Shown piece after piece: positions 5,427 to 7,411 of a stretch of 7,411 nt of DNA. The translations under genes and the position numbers were made by a program. The notes under the pieces were generated by a model. That model ran no database searches. It was given only the letters and a program-made list of their open reading frames with translations, and was not told the DNA's origin. Origin of the DNA: CAZGSV01 sp964528605 (lineage in GTDB: Bacteria > Armatimonadota > Zipacnadia > CAZGSV01); NCBI GenBank assembly GCA_964528605.1, contig CAZGSV010000139.1:1-7411 (forward strand), read 5' to 3'. Within the stretch, counting starts at the first letter, position 1, and every line of letters starts with the position of its first letter.

Positions 5427-7160
5427 GTGAGGTTCGACAGTCTGGTCTTATCTTGGGTCATAGGCGAGGCTAATGCGGCCCTCGCGGGCGCTCGCGTCAA
5501 GGCCGTGGAGCAGGCTGGGCGCTTCCATTTCGTCTTGCGGCTGCAGGCGAGCCGCGCCTGGGACCTGTACGTGTCTTCGCATCCCCGCCGCGCGTGCCTG
5601 TGGGTCGCTCCGGGGCACGGGCGCGGGGCCCAAGAGCCGCACCCGCTGCTCACCTCGCACCTGCGCGACGCACGCCTCCGTGCGCTGGTCCAGCACGGAT
5701 TCGACCGGGTGGTCTTCGTGAGATTCGAGCGTCCGGGCACGGAGGCGCGGAGCCTCGTGGGCGAACTCATCAGCGGGGGCAGCAATCTGGTTCTCCTCGG
5801 CGCGGAGGAACAGGTGTTGTGGGTCGCTAACCGCAACATGCGCGGGGAGACTGGGGGCCGTCTGGCAGTTGGGGGGCGCTATTCGCCGCCGGCGCCCAAG
5901 GCGGCCAAGGACCTGGCGGTTGCGCTTGCGCCGGAGGAGGTGGCGCAGGCGGTCGCCGGCTCTGATGATGCGGGACGTGTGCTTTCCGGCCTGCGCCAGG
6001 GTCTTAGCCCGACGCTGGTCGTTGAGGCGCTGGGGCAGTTGGGGCTGGGGCCGGGGGAGGCGCGGCGCCTGGCGAGCGATGCGGCGGTCCTGGGCGCCTT
6101 CAATAGGCTGCTGGGCGCGCTGCCGAGTGCCGCTCCCGGGCGGGAGGCGGTCGAACGATACCTACAGGGCGTGGCACCGGCGGGGATACTCGCCCCGACG
6201 CCGGGCGCAGGGACTCCCGGGGCTGCGAGCGCGGCTGTAGCCGCCGTGTTCCTGCGAGAGCAAGAGGCGGAGGCAGGGGCGCAGGCGCGAGCGCGCCTGT
6301 GTGCGATGCTGAGCGCCTCGCTCGAGCGTGCGCACCACACCCTCAGACAGCGTCAGGATGAACTGAAAGAGGCGGGAAGGGCGCAGGAATGGCGGCGGGC
6401 GGGCGAGATGCTCCTGGCGCAGCCTGACAAGGCTCCCCTGGGAACCAAGCGTGCCACTCTCGAGGATCTGTACACTCCAGGCGCCAGCATCGGGGTGGAA
6501 CTGGATCCGAGCCTCTCGCCCTACGCCAACGCCGCACGGCACTTTGACCGCGCTCGAAGAGCGGAGAGCGCGGCGCGCCAACTTCCCTCCCTCATCGCAC
6601 GCGTAGAGCGCGAGTGCGTCATTCTGGAGGGCGCGCTGCAGGAAGCCAAGAGCGTAGCGACGCCGCAGGAACTGGCGGCGCTGCGGGAGCAACTGCAGGC
6701 CAAGGGCCTAGTGCGCGAGAGAGCCGTGGTGCGCAAGGCGAAGGCACGCGTAGGGCTAAAGGGGGTGCGCAGATTCCCCGACATTCGGGGCTACGAGGTG
6801 CTGGTAGGCACGGACGCGCGGGGAAACGAGACGGTGCTGCGGATGGCGGAGAGTGACGACCTATGGTTTCACTCCCGGGGTGCGAAGGGGGGGCACGCCG
6901 TCATCCGCACGGGCCGCCGCCCGGAGGCCGTAGCGCGCGAGGTGGTGGAGGCGGTGGCCACGCTGGCGGCGCATTTCAGCGACCAGAAGCATTCGGAACT
7001 GGTTCCCGTGGACTATACGCAGCGGAAGTTCGTGCGCCGGGCGAAGGGCGCCGGCCCGGGACACGTGCTTTACGAGCGGGCGAAGACGCTGTTTGTGAGG
7101 CCGGCGGAGGCGCTCCGCCTGCTGGAGCGGCTGTCGGGCAGCGAGCCGCTAGCGGAATGA
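5427..7160 (+). CDS. rqcH: Ribosome quality-control factor RqcH (NFACT / Rqc2 family, fibronectin-binding-like)
   Basis: RqcH binds 50S subunits that still carry a stalled peptidyl-tRNA, recruits alanyl-tRNA and adds C-terminal alanine tails that mark the peptide for proteolysis. Older annotations call the family fibronectin-binding. Here the protein has 577 residues (B. subtilis: about 570). NFACT-N begins VRFDSLVLSWV and carries the Asp-Arg pair in QHGFDRVVF (D93, R94), the pair required for tRNA binding in characterised members. A helix-hairpin-helix-like region (GLSPTLVVEALGQLGLGPGE) and long charged helices, likely coiled coils, fill about 180-415. LDPSLSPYANAARHFDRA is the usual middle signature. 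The C-terminal NFACT-R domain contains GYEVLVG, DLWFHSRGAKGGHAVIR (from about 478) and a final PVDYTQRKFVRRAKGAGPG. The start at GTG 5427 fits the family N-terminus; GTG 5394 would add eleven residues and has no ribosome binding site. It diverges from secA. Confidence 0.95.
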   Translation: MRFDSLVLSWVIGEANAALAGARVKAVEQAGRFHFVLRLQASRAWDLYVSSHPRRACLWVAPGHGRGAQEPHPLLTSHLRDARLRALVQHGFDRVVFVRFERPGTEARSLVGELISGGSNLVLLGAEEQVLWVANRNMRGETGGRLAVGGRYSPPAPKAAKDLAVALAPEEVAQAVAGSDDAGRVLSGLRQGLSPTLVVEALGQLGLGPGEARRLASDAAVLGAFNRLLGALPSAAPGREAVERYLQGVAPAGILAPTPGAGTPGAASAAVAAVFLREQEAEAGAQARARLCAMLSASLERAHHTLRQRQDELKEAGRAQEWRRAGEMLLAQPDKAPLGTKRATLEDLYTPGASIGVELDPSLSPYANAARHFDRARRAESAARQLPSLIARVERECVILEGALQEAKSVATPQELAALREQLQAKGLVRERAVVRKAKARVGLKGVRRFPDIRGYEVLVGTDARGNETVLRMAESDDLWFHSRGAKGGHAVIRTGRRPEAVAREVVEAVATLAAHFSDQKHSELVPVDYTQRKFVRRAKGAGPGHVLYERAKTLFVRPAEALRLLERLSGSEPLAE

Positions 7161-7385
7161 GACGTCCGAGAGTACGTCGCGCACCTCAGGGATTCTGCGC
7201 AGCACCTCGGTGATGGTGGCGAAGTACTCCTTGAGGTTGACGTTGGCCGCGCGGCTGGCGGTGACCCTGCCGCTCAAGCGCACCACGCCCTTGCTGCAGA
7301 ACACGTCAAGGAAGCGGGTGTCGAGCGAGCGGCGAGCGAACTCTCGTAACACGCGGAGCCGGAGCTCCTTGTCTTGCATGGGCAT
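7149..7385 (-). CDS. Small BON-domain-like protein, no signal peptide
   Basis: The 78-residue product starts at ATG 7385, eight bases after GAGGAG; the ATG two codons later is less well spaced. It has a charged helix (residues 4-19), then GVVRLSGRVTASRAAN (33-48), then a helix and a PEVRDVLSDVSF end. That is the alpha-beta-beta-alpha-beta pattern of a BON domain, with the core 'G-V-V-x-L-S-G-x-V' strand and the 'x-V-R-D-V' final strand. BON domains usually sit in periplasmic or membrane-linked proteins and bind phospholipid or other surfaces. This copy has no signal peptide or membrane segment, so a cytosolic role is expected. The family call is from pattern only. The gene converges on rqcH and the two 3' ends overlap by 12 bases; its promoter would lie beyond the right edge. 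Confidence 0.8.
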   Translation of the reverse strand: MPMQDKELRLRVLREFARRSLDTRFLDVFCSKGVVRLSGRVTASRAANVNLKEYFATITEVLRRIPEVRDVLSDVSFR

Positions 7386-7393
7386 TGTGGTTG

Positions 7394-7399
7394 CTCCTC
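7394..7399 (-). promoter_or_regulatory. Ribosome binding site of the BON-like gene
   Basis: GAGGAG with an eight-base spacer to ATG 7385 is a near-ideal site. It supports this small frame as a real gene and fixes its start. Confidence 0.7.
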
Positions 7400-7411
7400 T
7401 ACGGCAGAATT

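Noticed and set aside
7146..7155. The CCGCTAGCGG palindrome as a bidirectional terminator
   Set aside because: The arms are five bases with no loop and there is no T-run on either side, so it does not qualify as an intrinsic terminator.
1..7411. Mobile elements, CRISPR arrays, tRNA or rRNA genes
   Set aside because: I saw no direct-repeat array, transposase, terminal inverted repeats or RNA-gene signatures. Nearly the whole window is covered by convincing coding sequence.

Overview
The window is gene-dense, GC-rich bacterial chromosome with no sign of mobile DNA. It holds five genes. Four lie head to tail on the minus strand or converge from the right, and one faces the opposite way. The organism is a bacterium that makes SecA, a frameshifted RF2 and an RqcH/NFACT protein. 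The secA-prfB order is a familiar one in Bacillota. A signal-peptide protein that reads like a small beta-barrel, together with a DUF5693-like protein, suggests a double-membraned lineage near the Bacillota/Armatimonadota part of the tree. That placement is an inference with low confidence.

Layout, read in transcription order. From a short divergent intergenic region (about 5299-5426), the minus strand runs secA (5298-2449), prfB (2419-1306), a probable exported beta-barrel protein (1309-410) and the start of a DUF5693-like membrane or lipid-anchored protein (413 to beyond base 1). Spacing is tight: 29 bp between secA and prfB, then 4-base stop/start overlaps (TTGA, then ATGA). This looks like one operon with translational coupling. 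Going right from the intergenic region, rqcH (5427-7160, plus strand) encodes the ribosome quality-control factor. Its end overlaps by 12 bases the end of a small convergent BON-like gene (7385-7149, minus).

The clearest regulatory element is the RF2 programmed +1 frameshift site (CTT TGA C after an SD-like GGAG, 3 bases away). It splits prfB into a 24-codon leader and a 346-codon body, and an annotation that starts at the body ORF loses the N-terminus. The secA/rqcH intergenic region contains a near-symmetric -10 element usable on both strands, a 7-6-7 inverted repeat and a GC-rich hairpin in the secA leader.

Functionally the window combines protein export (SecA), translation termination (RF2), rescue of stalled large subunits (RqcH) and two envelope proteins that are likely SecA clients. 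I do not see an unmistakably new system. The least explained parts are the roughly 90-residue insertion in SecA, the beta-barrel-like gene, and the cytosolic BON-like protein.
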